Assembly (NCBI RefSeq): GCF_003751085.1
Contig: NZ_RJJY01000001.1
Location: 1,860,001 to 1,924,000 of the forward strand
Source of the DNA: Micromonospora sp. Llam0
GTDB taxonomy: Bacteria; Actinomycetota; Actinomycetes; Mycobacteriales; Micromonosporaceae
Reading direction: 5' to 3'
DNA length: 64,000 nt
A model generated the notes under the pieces. The model worked only from the letters and a program-made list of their open reading frames with translations, had not been told where the DNA came from and searched no databases. Of this stretch, positions 45,348 to 53,772 are shown in pieces. The position numbers and the translations under genes are program-made. Positions within the stretch are counted from its first letter, which is position 1; each line of letters opens with the position of its first letter.

Positions 45348-46454
45348 ATGGATCTGTCCTTCCTGCGGCCGCTCTACGCCCGGCCCGGCCCGTGGGCGTC
45401 GGTTTACCTGGACGCCTCACACGACACCGAGGACGCGGTGGACGCGCTCGAACTGCGCTGGCGGGCGCTGCGTGATCAGCTGGACCAGCAGGGCGCCGAT
45501 CCGGCGACGGTCGCGGCGCTCGGCGCGGCGGTGACCCGGCATGTGCCCCGCACCGGCGAGTACGGCCTTGCGCTCAGCGCCGCCAGCGGCGACGTGGTGC
45601 TGCACAACTACCTGCCGGCACCACCCCCGCGTGACCTCGCCACGGTCGGCCCGCTGCCGCACGCGATGCCGCTGGTCGCCCAGCGGGGCGAGGAGATCAG
45701 CTGGCTGCGGGTACTGGTCAGTCGCACCGGGGCCGAGATCGACGCGGTCAGCGCCGGCGGGTTGCCCCGGCAGGCCGGCGTCGATGGTCCGGCCGCCCAC
45801 CCGATCCGCAAGGTCAAACCGGGGGCCTGGTCCCAGGCCCGGTTCCAGCGGGCGGCCGAGGTGTCGTGGCGGCGCAACGCCGGTGCCAGCGCCGCGGCGA
45901 CGGCGGCGCTGGCCGACCAGATCGGGGCCGAGGTGCTGGTGGTCGCCGGCGACCCGGACGCACGCCAGCTTCTGGTCGGCCAACTGCCGAGGCGCTGGCA
46001 GTCGCGTACGGTGCAGACCGATGCCGGGTCGCGGGCGGTGGGTGCCGATCCCGAGCCGTTGACCGAGGCCACCATCCAGGCCATCGCCGCGGTAGCCGCC
46101 GAGCACACCGACCGGGCACTGGACCGCTACGGCGCGCAACAGGGTCGGGGCGATGGTCTGTCCGCCGTGGTCGACGCGCTGCAGCGGGCTCAGGTCGACA
46201 CGCTGCTGCTGGTCGACGACCCCTCCTCGACCCAGCGGGTCTGGATCGGTCCGGAGCCGACCCAGATCGCCCTGGATCCGGCCGACCTGGCCGTCATGGC
46301 GGTGGACGAGCCCTGCGAGGTCCGCGCCGACGCGGCGCTGCTGCGTGCGTTGGCGGCCACCGACGCCGATCTGGTGCTGGTCGGGCCCGGTGACGCGGAT
46401 CTGGTCGGCGGGGTCGGCGCCGTGCTGCGGTATTCCGATCCGGTCATCAGTTGA
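45348..46454 (+). CDS. Rv2629/baeRF-family protein (archaeo-eukaryotic release-factor-like)
   Basis: A 368-residue protein from ATG 45348 (GAGGAGGGGG upstream). The layout fits actinobacterial Rv2629-like proteins: an N-terminal domain starting with a conserved PGPWASVYLDASHDTEDA, a central GAWSQARFQRAAEVSWRRNA and a C-terminal eL30-like domain (VDTLLLVDDPSSTQRVWIG). Relatives belong to the bacterial eRF1-like (baeRF) group, related to Vms1-type peptidyl-tRNA hydrolases, and are often dormancy or stress associated. A perfect GGGTAT (45315-45320) precedes it, but the -35 region (GTGA) is only half matched, so SigB control is possible. The biochemical role is unproven. Confidence 0.8.
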   Translation: MDLSFLRPLYARPGPWASVYLDASHDTEDAVDALELRWRALRDQLDQQGADPATVAALGAAVTRHVPRTGEYGLALSAASGDVVLHNYLPAPPPRDLATVGPLPHAMPLVAQRGEEISWLRVLVSRTGAEIDAVSAGGLPRQAGVDGPAAHPIRKVKPGAWSQARFQRAAEVSWRRNAGASAAATAALADQIGAEVLVVAGDPDARQLLVGQLPRRWQSRTVQTDAGSRAVGADPEPLTEATIQAIAAVAAEHTDRALDRYGAQQGRGDGLSAVVDALQRAQVDTLLLVDDPSSTQRVWIGPEPTQIALDPADLAVMAVDEPCEVRADAALLRALAATDADLVLVGPGDADLVGGVGAVLRYSDPVIS

Positions 46455-46641
46455 GCGCACTGCCGGTGCGTCGGATGCCGTCGTCGGCGTGGAAATTTCA
46501 TGGCATTCGGATCGGGTGGCGTCGTCACTGCCAGTAGGGTCCGGCTTAGTGAGGGCGTCCGTCCGGTGCTGGACCGGACACGCGACCCGATCAATGTGCC
46601 GGAATGCGGAGCTCAGGGCCGGATCACCGGGGAGGGGCGAA

Positions 46642-47790
46642 ATGTCCGGACAAAAGCGTACAGTAACTCGTTCGGAACACGCGCTGGAGGACCTCGACGG
46701 AGCAGCTCTGTCCTACGCGGCCCGATTCGCCGACCAGGCTGAGAGCCGGCGCCGGGATCTGCGGGCGGAGCTCGTCCAACTGGCCCTGCCGTTCGCCGGT
46801 CGGCTGGCCCGGCGCTACCGGGGTCGCGGCGAGCCGCTGGAGGATCTCGAGCAGGTCGCCCGGCTCGGGCTGGTCAAGGCGGTGGACCGCTACGACCCGG
46901 ACCGCGGCTCGTTCACCGCCTACGCGGCGGTGACCATCACCGGAGAGATCAAACGCCACTTCCGGGACCGGACCTGGGGCGTGCACGTGCCCCGCCGGCT
47001 GCAGGATCTCACCATCGAGGTGAGCCAGGCGACCGCAGTGCTGACCAGCGAGCTGTCCCGGTCGCCGACCGTCGCCGAACTCGCCGCGCGGTTGGACACC
47101 TCCGAAGAGGACATCCTCGCGGCCCTGGAATCCGCCGCCGGCTACACACCCGCGTCGCTCAACGGGCCGGTCGGCGACGACGGACCCGCCGAGCTGGGCG
47201 ACATGTTCGGCGCGCTCGACGCCGACCTGGAGTCCGTCGACGACCGGCTGACGGTCAGCGGCCTGCTCTACCGGCTGCCGGCCCGGGAACGCCGGATCCT
47301 CGCCATGCGCTTCTACGGCAACTACACCCAGTCGGATATCGCCGCCGAGTTCGGCATCTCCCAGATGCATGTCTCCCGGCTGCTGTCCCGGACCCTGACC
47401 TGGCTGCGCCAGGCGATGCTGACCGACGCCCCGCCCCGGTGGGAGTCCGGGATCGCCCAGCCGGAGCCGACCGACGCCGCGCTGACCGTCTCCGTACGTC
47501 GCGTCGACGGCCGGACCGAGATCGGCCTGACCGGCGAACTCGACCGGGAGGCCGCCGAACGGGTCCGCGCCGGACTGGTCGACGCGGTCCGGGCCGCCGG
47601 CACCGACGCCGAGGTCCTGGTCGACCTGGACGGCGTCGGCTTCGTCGACGCCGCCGGCATCGCCGCGTTGCTGGCCAGTCACGAGGCCGCCCGCCGGGCG
47701 GCGGTACGGCTACGGTTCGTCCGGCCGCAGCCCTACGTGCGACGCAGCCTGACCGTGGCCGGCCTGGCACCGCTGTTCGCCGTGGCCTGA
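46642..47790 (+). CDS. SigB/SigF/SigG-family sigma factor fused to a C-terminal STAS domain
   Basis: A 382-residue protein from ATG 46642 (GGGGAGGGG upstream). Region 2 is complete (ALPFAGRLARRYRGRGEPLE, DLEQVARLGLVKAVDRYDPD, FTAYAAVTITGEIKRHFRD), region 3 follows (VPRRLQDLTIEVSQATAVL) and region 4 ends RFYGNYTQSDIAAEFGISQM. From ~280 a STAS domain follows (RTEIGLTGELDREAAERVR, VLVDLDGVGFVDAAGIAALL). STAS proteins bind RsbW/SpoIIAB-type anti-sigma kinases. Here the phosphorylated serine position (337) is Ala, so D-S-S/T reads D-A-A and kinase control would fail. TAGGGT at 46535-46540 may be its promoter. No anti-sigma gene is adjacent. Confidence 0.9.
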   Translation: MSGQKRTVTRSEHALEDLDGAALSYAARFADQAESRRRDLRAELVQLALPFAGRLARRYRGRGEPLEDLEQVARLGLVKAVDRYDPDRGSFTAYAAVTITGEIKRHFRDRTWGVHVPRRLQDLTIEVSQATAVLTSELSRSPTVAELAARLDTSEEDILAALESAAGYTPASLNGPVGDDGPAELGDMFGALDADLESVDDRLTVSGLLYRLPARERRILAMRFYGNYTQSDIAAEFGISQMHVSRLLSRTLTWLRQAMLTDAPPRWESGIAQPEPTDAALTVSVRRVDGRTEIGLTGELDREAAERVRAGLVDAVRAAGTDAEVLVDLDGVGFVDAAGIAALLASHEAARRAAVRLRFVRPQPYVRRSLTVAGLAPLFAVA

Positions 47791-47864
47791 GCCGTCCCGC
47801 CCGCTACCTCGATCGGGGGAACCGGTGCCGGCTGGCGGGCGACGGCGTCACCGGCGCCGATAGC

Positions 47865-48050
47865 GTGCCGACCGTGAAGCAACGTGGAAACCGCCTGGTC
47901 GCGGCAATCGTCGCAGGCGCGGGTACGTTCGCCTTCGGCATCTCCGGAGCCGGGGACGACACGTCGAACTCCGGTGCCATCGCACTGGTCGGGTTGGTGG
48001 TCGGTCTGATCGTCTTCCACGCCACCAAGCCGAGTGCGGGAAGCAAATAG
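47865..48050 (+). CDS. Small hydrophobic membrane protein
   Basis: A 61-residue frame from GTG 47865 (or GTG 47874). A basic start (VKQRGNRL) is followed by two hydrophobic stretches (VAAIVAGAGTFAFGI and AIALVGLVVGLIVFHA) separated by a polar GAGDDTSNSG turn, suggesting a hairpin of two membrane helices. There is no recognisable family and only a weak ribosome-binding site. It follows the sigma-STAS gene by 74 bases and is convergent with gpgS. The amino-acid pattern, not the start signal, is the support. Confidence 0.5.
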   Translation: MPTVKQRGNRLVAAIVAGAGTFAFGISGAGDDTSNSGAIALVGLVVGLIVFHATKPSAGSK

Positions 48051-48079
48051 CCCGGTCGACGGTACGGCTGGTCGCGGTG

Positions 48080-49096
48080 TCAGCCGGCGGCTGCGGTCGC
48101 CAGCGCCTGCCGGTGCTGGCCCAACGGAGGCCGCTCCTGGACGGACACGTCGCTGACGACGATCTCGCGTTCCAGGTTGCTCAGTGCCTCGGCCTCGCCG
48201 CGCCGGAACTGGGTGAGCAGGCCGCCGGGCGGACGCTGCGAGATCACCCAACCCTTGCGGTAGAGCCGCGACCAGGCGGTCAACAGGATCTGGGCGGACA
48301 TCCGCCCCAACGCCTCGGTGCTCTGGTGCCGGTGCCGCCGCTCGCCGAGATCGACCTGGGCCAGGGAGTCCAGCCCGCAGACGTCGAGCAGGTCGATCAG
48401 CATCGCCGTCTCCACCCCGTAGCCGGAGACGAACGGGATCTGTTCCAGCACGTCGCGTCGGCCGGCGTACTCGCCGGCCAACGGCTGGACGAACCCCGAC
48501 AGGTCCGGCCAGAAGAGGTTGAACAGCGGTCGAGCCATGATCTCCGTGACCCGGCCACCGGCATCCGCCTCGACGTCACTCGAGCGCACCAGCGGCCGGT
48601 GGTAGAAGCCCTTGACAAAGCTGACCGACTCGTCGGTGAGCAGCGGGCCGAGCAGCCCGGTCACGAAGGCCGGCTGGAACTCCCGCAGGTCGGCGTCGAC
48701 GAAGGCGATCAGATCCCCGTCGGTGGCGGCCAGCCCGGCCCAGAGCGCGTCCCCCTTGCCCTCCAGTCGCGGCAGGCCCCGGGTCATCTCGTCCTGGCCG
48801 ACGACCCGGGCGCCGGCGGCCGCGGCCACGGCCGCCGTGCTGTCGTCGGACCGGGAGTCGACCACCACCACGTCGTCGACCAGCGGCACCCGGTCCACCA
48901 GGTGCCCGACGATCGACTCGACGATGGCGCCGACGGTGGCCTCCTCGTTGCGGGCCGGCAGTACGACGCTCATCCGCCGGCCGGTCCTGGCCTTGGCCAT
49001 GGCCAGTTCCCAGGGCGTCCACTGGCCCGCCGACCCGGTCCGACGGGCAGTCCAGTCCGCAACCGTGGGAGCGACGGCCGTTCGCGCGTACCCCAT
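48080..49096 (-). CDS. gpgS: Glucosyl-3-phosphoglycerate synthase (GT family 81 type)
   Basis: A 338-residue protein from ATG 49096 (GGGGGTGG upstream; an in-frame start at 49117 is weaker). It has the GT-A fold of actinobacterial GpgS: MSVVLPARNEEATVG, VVVVDSRSDDSTA, the metal-binding DxD in LIAFVDADLREF, the substrate loop GKGDALWAGL, and IPFVSGYGVETAMLIDLL. It transfers glucose from a nucleotide sugar to 3-phosphoglycerate. In mycobacteria this starts methylglucose lipopolysaccharide synthesis; elsewhere the product is the compatible solute glucosylglycerate. No gpgP or later genes are adjacent. Divergent from secA2. Confidence 0.88.
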   Translation of the reverse strand: MGYARTAVAPTVADWTARRTGSAGQWTPWELAMAKARTGRRMSVVLPARNEEATVGAIVESIVGHLVDRVPLVDDVVVVDSRSDDSTAAVAAAAGARVVGQDEMTRGLPRLEGKGDALWAGLAATDGDLIAFVDADLREFQPAFVTGLLGPLLTDESVSFVKGFYHRPLVRSSDVEADAGGRVTEIMARPLFNLFWPDLSGFVQPLAGEYAGRRDVLEQIPFVSGYGVETAMLIDLLDVCGLDSLAQVDLGERRHRHQSTEALGRMSAQILLTAWSRLYRKGWVISQRPPGGLLTQFRRGEAEALSNLEREIVVSDVSVQERPPLGQHRQALATAAAG

Positions 49097-49247
49097 GATC
49101 CACCCCCGTGACGACACTCGATCAGCTGCTGGCTACCCCGACCGGCGGGCGGTATGCGTCGTCCGATCGGGGTTCGTCCGCCCCGGCTGAGCGTGCTGGG
49201 GCGGGTGGGGCACCGCGAGCCGGACGCGTCGCGTAGCGTTGACGGTC

Positions 49248-51545
49248 ATGGGTGTGTCGCAGCGTCTGAAGAGTCGGTTCCGGCGTTTCCTCCAGCGGCC
49301 GGGCAGCACGGTCGACCTCGCTCCGTTGGCGAAACTGCTTCCCGACATCGTCGGCCGGGAGGACGACCTGCGGGCCCTCGACGACGCCGAGTTGACCGCC
49401 GAGGCCGGCCGGGCCAACGAGTTCGTCGACCTCTGTGCGGTCGGCCGGGAGGCCGCCCGGCGGGCGATCGGCGAGCGGCCGTTCGACGAGCAACTGCTCG
49501 GCGCGATGTCCCTGCTGGCCGGCAAGGTCGCGGAGATGGCCACCGGTGAGGGCAAGACCCTGACCGCCACGATCGCCGCCTACGGGCACGTGCGGCGGGG
49601 CAACGGCCCGGTGCACGTGCTGACGGTCAACGACTACCTCGCCCGCCGCGACGCCGAGTGGATGACGCCGGTCTACCAATTGCTCGGGCTGACCGTCGGC
49701 TGGGTCACCGAGAGCAGCAGCCCCGAGCAGCGGCGGACCGCGTACCAGCGGGACGTCACCTACGTGTCGGTGAGCGAGGCCGGCTTCGACTTCCTGCGTG
49801 ACCAGCTGGTCACCGACATCGCCGACCGGGTCCAGCCACCGCTGTCCACGGCGATCGTCGACGAGGCCGACTCGATCCTCATCGACGAGGCCCGGGTGCC
49901 GATGGTGCTGGCCGGCGCGGTCGTCGGTGAGCAGGACCCGGTGCACACCGCCGCCGCGCTGGTACGCGGGCTACGCGCCGGCCGGGACTACGAGGTCGCC
50001 GACGACGGCCGCAGCGTCGCGTTCACCTCCGCCGGGCTGGCCGCGGTCGAAGCCAAGCTGGACGGCGTCGACCTGTACGCCGACGACAACGTCGGGCAGC
50101 TGTCCGCGATCCACGTCGCCCTGCACGCCCACGCGTTGCTGCACCGCGATGTCGACTACATCGTCCGCGACGGCGCCGTGGAGCTGGTGGACGAGATGCG
50201 CGGCCGGGTGGCGCAGCGCCGCCGATGGCCGGACGGGCTGCAGGCGGCGGTCGAGGCCAAGGAGGGCCTGAACGCCACGGCCGAGGGCGAGGTGCTCGGC
50301 ACCATCACCGTGCAGGCGTTCGTCGCGGCGTACCGCACCCTGTGCGGGATGACCGCGACGGCGGTCCTCGTCGGCGATCAGCTCCGCGAGTTCTTCAAGC
50401 TGGAGGTGGCGGTGATCCCGCCGCACACCCCGTGCGTACGGACCGACGAGCCGGACCGGATCTACGCCACCCGCGCGGAGAAGGACGAGGCGCTGGTCGC
50501 CGAGATCAGCTCGGCCCACGCCACCGGGCGTCCGGTGCTGATCGGCACCCTCGACGTCAAGGAGTCGGAGAGCCTGGCGGCGTCGCTGGGCGAGGCCGGC
50601 GTGCCCTGCGTGGTACTCAACGCCAAGAACGACGACGAGGAAGCCGCGATCATCGGCGAAGCCGGCGCGCTGGGGGCGGTGACGGTCTCCACCCAGATGG
50701 CCGGGCGCGGCGTGGACATCCGTCTCGGCGGCAGCGACCAGGCCGACCGGGACCAGGTCGCCGAGCTGGGCGGGCTGTACGTGATCGGCAGCGGCCGGCA
50801 CGACAGCCGGCGGGTGGACAACCAGCTGCGCGGCCGGGCCGGCCGCCAGGGCGACCCGGGTGGCTCGGTGTTCTTCGTCAGCCTGGAGGACGACCTGGTC
50901 GTCCGGCACGCCCCGGACGCGATCCCACCCTCGCCCCGGATGACGCCCGACGGCATCGTGCAGGACGAGCAGGTGGACTTCGCCATCGAACACGCCCAGC
51001 GGATCGCCGAGGGCGTCGACTACGAGATCCACCGCAACACCTGGCGCTACAGCGTGGTGATCGAACAGCAGCGCAAGGCGCTCGCTGAGCGGCGTGAGCG
51101 GTTGCTGACCACCGAGGTCGCCGCGCTGATGCTGATGGACCGGTTCCCACAGCGGTGCGCCGAGATGGACGAGGACCTGCTGTCGCGGGCCGCCCGTTCG
51201 ATCGCCCTCTACCACCTGGACCGGCTCTGGACCGACCACCTCGCCGAACTGTCCGAGGTGCGCGAGGGTGTGCATCTGCGGGCACTCGGCCGTCTCGATC
51301 CACTCGACGAGTTCCACCGGGCGGCCGTGCCCGCGTTCAACCAGCTGGTTCCGGAGATCGAGGCCCGCACCGTCGCGACCTTCGAACAGACCGAGTTCGA
51401 CGAGGACTGGCAGCCCGACGAGGCCCAACTGGTACGGCCCAGTGCGACCTGGACGTACCTGGTGCACGACAACCCGTTCGGCTCCGAACTGGACCGGCTG
51501 ATCTCGTCCGTTGGCCGCCGGCTCAGTGGCAGCGGCCGCCGCTGA
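49248..51545 (+). CDS. secA2: Accessory preprotein translocase ATPase SecA2
   Basis: A 765-residue protein from ATG 49248. It has a SecA-type DEAD motor: MATGEGKTLTATIAAYGH (Walker A), VLTVNDYLARRDAEWM, IVDEADSILIDEAR (Walker B), STQMAGRGVDIRLGG and QLRGRAGRQGDPGGSVFFVS. It is about 150 residues shorter than housekeeping SecA1 and lacks the zinc-binding C-terminal tail, as expected for SecA2. It powers export of a subset of proteins through SecYEG. No SecY2 or substrate gene is evident; the GAF-ANTAR gene follows by 22 bases and may be co-transcribed. Confidence 0.92.
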   Translation: MGVSQRLKSRFRRFLQRPGSTVDLAPLAKLLPDIVGREDDLRALDDAELTAEAGRANEFVDLCAVGREAARRAIGERPFDEQLLGAMSLLAGKVAEMATGEGKTLTATIAAYGHVRRGNGPVHVLTVNDYLARRDAEWMTPVYQLLGLTVGWVTESSSPEQRRTAYQRDVTYVSVSEAGFDFLRDQLVTDIADRVQPPLSTAIVDEADSILIDEARVPMVLAGAVVGEQDPVHTAAALVRGLRAGRDYEVADDGRSVAFTSAGLAAVEAKLDGVDLYADDNVGQLSAIHVALHAHALLHRDVDYIVRDGAVELVDEMRGRVAQRRRWPDGLQAAVEAKEGLNATAEGEVLGTITVQAFVAAYRTLCGMTATAVLVGDQLREFFKLEVAVIPPHTPCVRTDEPDRIYATRAEKDEALVAEISSAHATGRPVLIGTLDVKESESLAASLGEAGVPCVVLNAKNDDEEAAIIGEAGALGAVTVSTQMAGRGVDIRLGGSDQADRDQVAELGGLYVIGSGRHDSRRVDNQLRGRAGRQGDPGGSVFFVSLEDDLVVRHAPDAIPPSPRMTPDGIVQDEQVDFAIEHAQRIAEGVDYEIHRNTWRYSVVIEQQRKALAERRERLLTTEVAALMLMDRFPQRCAEMDEDLLSRAARSIALYHLDRLWTDHLAELSEVREGVHLRALGRLDPLDEFHRAAVPAFNQLVPEIEARTVATFEQTEFDEDWQPDEAQLVRPSATWTYLVHDNPFGSELDRLISSVGRRLSGSGRR

Positions 51546-51567
51546 GCGCGGTCAGGGTGCGATCACA

Positions 51568-52308
51568 TTGACACTGGTCGACCCGGCGGACAGCAGGCTG
51601 GCCGTCCTGGAGACCGCCGCCCTGCTGCGGGAGTTGACCGCCGGAATGATCCGGTGCACCGATTTCGACCAGGCGGTGGAGCATCTCGCCCGCACTACCC
51701 GATCCGCACTGCCCGGGGTGACGTACGCGAGCGTCTGTTTTCTCCGGGCCGGGCGGCCTGCCTCGGTGGCGGCGTCCGATCCACTGGTCAAGGATCTGGA
51801 TGAGCTTCAGTACGCCTCCGACGGGCCGGCGATGACCGCGATCCGGGACCGTGAGATCGTGCTGGCCGCTCCAGGGGCCGACTCGCCGCGCTGGCCGCAG
51901 TGGAGCCGGGCGGCGGTCGACCGGGGGATCCGTTCCGTGCTCTGCGTGCCGGTGGACGTTGACGACGAGGCGATCGGTGCGATCAACCTGTACGCGGACC
52001 GGGACGGAGCGCTCGGCGCCGGCGAGCAGTTAACCGCCCTGCTCCTCGCCGAACACGCCGGACTGCTCCTCGCGGCGGTCCGGGACCGGCGTCGCGGCGC
52101 GGCGGCGGGCGGGGCCGACGGCGATCGGCCGGAGTACGGCGACGTGATCGGCCCGGCGATCGGCATCGTGATGACCCAGCGGCGGTGCCCGGCCGGGGAG
52201 GCGCTCGCGGTGCTGCGCGAGGCGGCCGAGGCGACCGCGATGCCGCTGCCGCAGGTCGCCGAGCGGTTGGTGGCGTCGGTGCTGCGAGCCGACAGCCAGC
52301 AGCGGTGA
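51568..52308 (+). CDS. GAF-ANTAR antitermination regulator
   Basis: About 246 residues. TTG 51568 is chosen after CAGGGTG; the longer frame starting inside secA2 is not favoured. Residues ~10-160 are a GAF sensor (RLAVLETAALLRELTAGMIR, LCVPVDVDDEAIGAINLY). The last ~60 residues form the three-helix ANTAR RNA-binding domain (IGPAIGIVMTQRRCPAGEAL, LREAAEATAMPLPQVAERLV). Such proteins bind paired hairpins in leader RNA to prevent termination. The signal and target transcripts are unknown. It lies 22 bases after secA2. Confidence 0.88.
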   Translation: MTLVDPADSRLAVLETAALLRELTAGMIRCTDFDQAVEHLARTTRSALPGVTYASVCFLRAGRPASVAASDPLVKDLDELQYASDGPAMTAIRDREIVLAAPGADSPRWPQWSRAAVDRGIRSVLCVPVDVDDEAIGAINLYADRDGALGAGEQLTALLLAEHAGLLLAAVRDRRRGAAAGGADGDRPEYGDVIGPAIGIVMTQRRCPAGEALAVLREAAEATAMPLPQVAERLVASVLRADSQQR

Positions 52309-52318
52309 TGGCCGGTGG

Positions 52319-52344
52319 GTTCGTGGCGGGAGATACTCGGGTAG
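52319..52344 (+). promoter_or_regulatory. SigB/SigF-like promoter, GTTC-N16-GGGTAG
   Basis: GTTC (52319-52322), a 16-base spacer and GGGTAG (52339-52344), 45 bases before the DUF2231 start. One mismatch in each box against GTTT/GGGTAC. Confidence 0.45.
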
Positions 52345-52389
52345 ACAGGCGGTGCGACCGGTGTGACCAGTGGGAAGGGCGTGAGGGCG

Positions 52390-52872
52390 ATGCAGGCGCG
52401 ACTCCGCGTGCCCGGCCAGCCGATCCAGCCGATGCTGGTGACCCTGCCGTTCGGACTCTTCGTCTGTGCGGCCCTGTTCGACATCTCGGTGGTGGCCGGG
52501 GCACCCGACCTGTTCGGTGAGGTCGGCTACTGGACGTTGGTCGCCGGGCTGGCCGCGATGGCGCTGACCGTGGCGGTGGGTCTGGTCGATCTCTGGGATG
52601 AGCCGGCCGGCCCGGTCCGCTCCTCGCTGGTCCGGTTCAACCTGATCAGTACGGCGATGGGCGGGCTTTTCCTGCTCGCCGGCCTGATCCGTACCTCCGG
52701 TCCGACGTCGTTGGCCGGCGTCCCGTTGCTGATCGTGGAGCTGGTCGGTCTCGGCGTGGGGGTAGCGGGGCTGCGCCACGGTACGGCTCTGTTGCGCCAC
52801 GTCGGGGAGGTGGCGGCCGTCGACGAGCGCGGCCGCCGGTCGGACGGGTTGGACGCGCTGGCCCGCCGCTAG
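52390..52872 (+). CDS. DUF2231-type integral membrane protein
   Basis: A 160-residue protein; ATG 52390 has GAAGGG upstream at good spacing and is preferred over GTG 52363. It has four hydrophobic helices (MLVTLPFGLFVCAALFDISV, YWTLVAGLAAMALTVAVGLVD, FNLISTAMGGLFLLAGLI, LIVELVGLGVGVAGLRHG) and a polar tail. The HP/QP-xx-VTLPxG start and the D in the first helix are typical of DUF2231 proteins, some of which are proposed to bind haem or metals. No function is established. A SigB-like promoter lies just upstream. Confidence 0.78.
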   Translation: MQARLRVPGQPIQPMLVTLPFGLFVCAALFDISVVAGAPDLFGEVGYWTLVAGLAAMALTVAVGLVDLWDEPAGPVRSSLVRFNLISTAMGGLFLLAGLIRTSGPTSLAGVPLLIVELVGLGVGVAGLRHGTALLRHVGEVAAVDERGRRSDGLDALARR

Positions 52873-52931
52873 CTCGCTGCACCGCTGCCGGTCCCGCGCC
52901 ACCCGGTCGCGCGGGACAGGTGGGTGTCGAC

Positions 52932-53639
52932 TCAGCTGTCCAGCAGGTCCCGCATCCGGTTGATCTCGACGGCCTGCTCGGCCGCGATCGAGGTGGCGAG
53001 TTCCTCGATGGTCACGTCGCTGCCGCCGGTGAGCACCCGGTCGGACATTTCAACGGCGCCTTGGTGGTGGTCGGACATCATCGCCACGAAGAGCCGGTCG
53101 AACTCGGCTCCCCGGGCGGCCGCCAGCTGCCGGACGGCCTGCTCGGTCTGCATCCCGGGCATCGTGTCGTGGTCGTGTTCACCGGCCGGCAACCGCCGGT
53201 CCTGCAGCCACTGCCGGAGTACGGCGATCTCGGCGGCCTGCCCTGCCCGGATGCGGTCGGCGAACGCCCGTACCCCTGGGTCGGCACTGCGGTCGGCGGC
53301 GAGTGCTGCCATCTGCACGGCCTGGGTGTGGTGCGGGATCATCATCTGGACGTACCAGGTGTCCAGCGCGTTGTACTGCGGGGGATCGATGGTCACGTCC
53401 GTGCCGGGGCGCAGCTCGGCCGGCTCGCCGGGCCGGCCGGGCAGGATCACCGGCGGTGCGTTGGCGGTCCCGTCGGCGCCGGTGGACGTTCCCGCCGACT
53501 CGGTCGCTGCGTCGCCGGTGGCGGTCGTGGCCGAGGTCGTCCCGGCGGTCCGCAGCAGGACCACCGCGACGACGACCACGGCCGGGATCAGGGCGAGTGC
53601 CAGTAGCCGCCGGTGCCGGCCGAGTGACAGTCGGGACAT
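52932..53639 (-). CDS. DUF305 family secreted or membrane-anchored metal-binding-type protein
   Basis: A 235-residue protein from ATG 53639 (GGGAGG upstream; a longer frame to 53852 crosses the divergent gene and is rejected). An N-terminal hydrophobic segment (LLALALIPAVVVVAVVLLRT) acts as signal or anchor, and a Thr/Ala/Gly-rich linker follows. The ferritin-like helical domain carries two copies of the family motif, MMIPHHTQAVQMA and MMSDHHQGAVEMS, whose Met/His pairs suggest copper or other metal binding. It should act outside the membrane. It is divergent from the LVIVD-type gene, with a CRP-like site between them that may control both. Confidence 0.88.
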   Translation of the reverse strand: MSRLSLGRHRRLLALALIPAVVVVAVVLLRTAGTTSATTATGDAATESAGTSTGADGTANAPPVILPGRPGEPAELRPGTDVTIDPPQYNALDTWYVQMMIPHHTQAVQMAALAADRSADPGVRAFADRIRAGQAAEIAVLRQWLQDRRLPAGEHDHDTMPGMQTEQAVRQLAAARGAEFDRLFVAMMSDHHQGAVEMSDRVLTGGSDVTIEELATSIAAEQAVEINRMRDLLDS

Positions 53640-53688
53640 CGGGCCTCCCGAGGTGGACGGTCGCGATGGTATCCGGCTAACTCCATGT

Positions 53689-53714
53689 ATCGATGTGATT
53701 ACTGTCACATCGAT
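53689..53714. promoter_or_regulatory. CRP/GlxR-type operator, TGTGA-N6-TCACA, within a 10-bp-arm palindrome
   Basis: ATCGATGTGA (53689-53698) and TCACATCGAT (53705-53714) are exact inverted repeats around TTACTG. The core TGTGA-N6-TCACA (53694-53709) equals the consensus of CRP-family regulators, including actinobacterial Crp/GlxR. It lies between two divergent starts, 50 bases from DUF305 and 59 from the LVIVD-type gene. Confidence 0.75.
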
Positions 53715-53772
53715 GTCGGGAACTCGGCGGTATCGTCGAAGAATCATCAATCCCTTTCGAAGGGTGCCGCAC

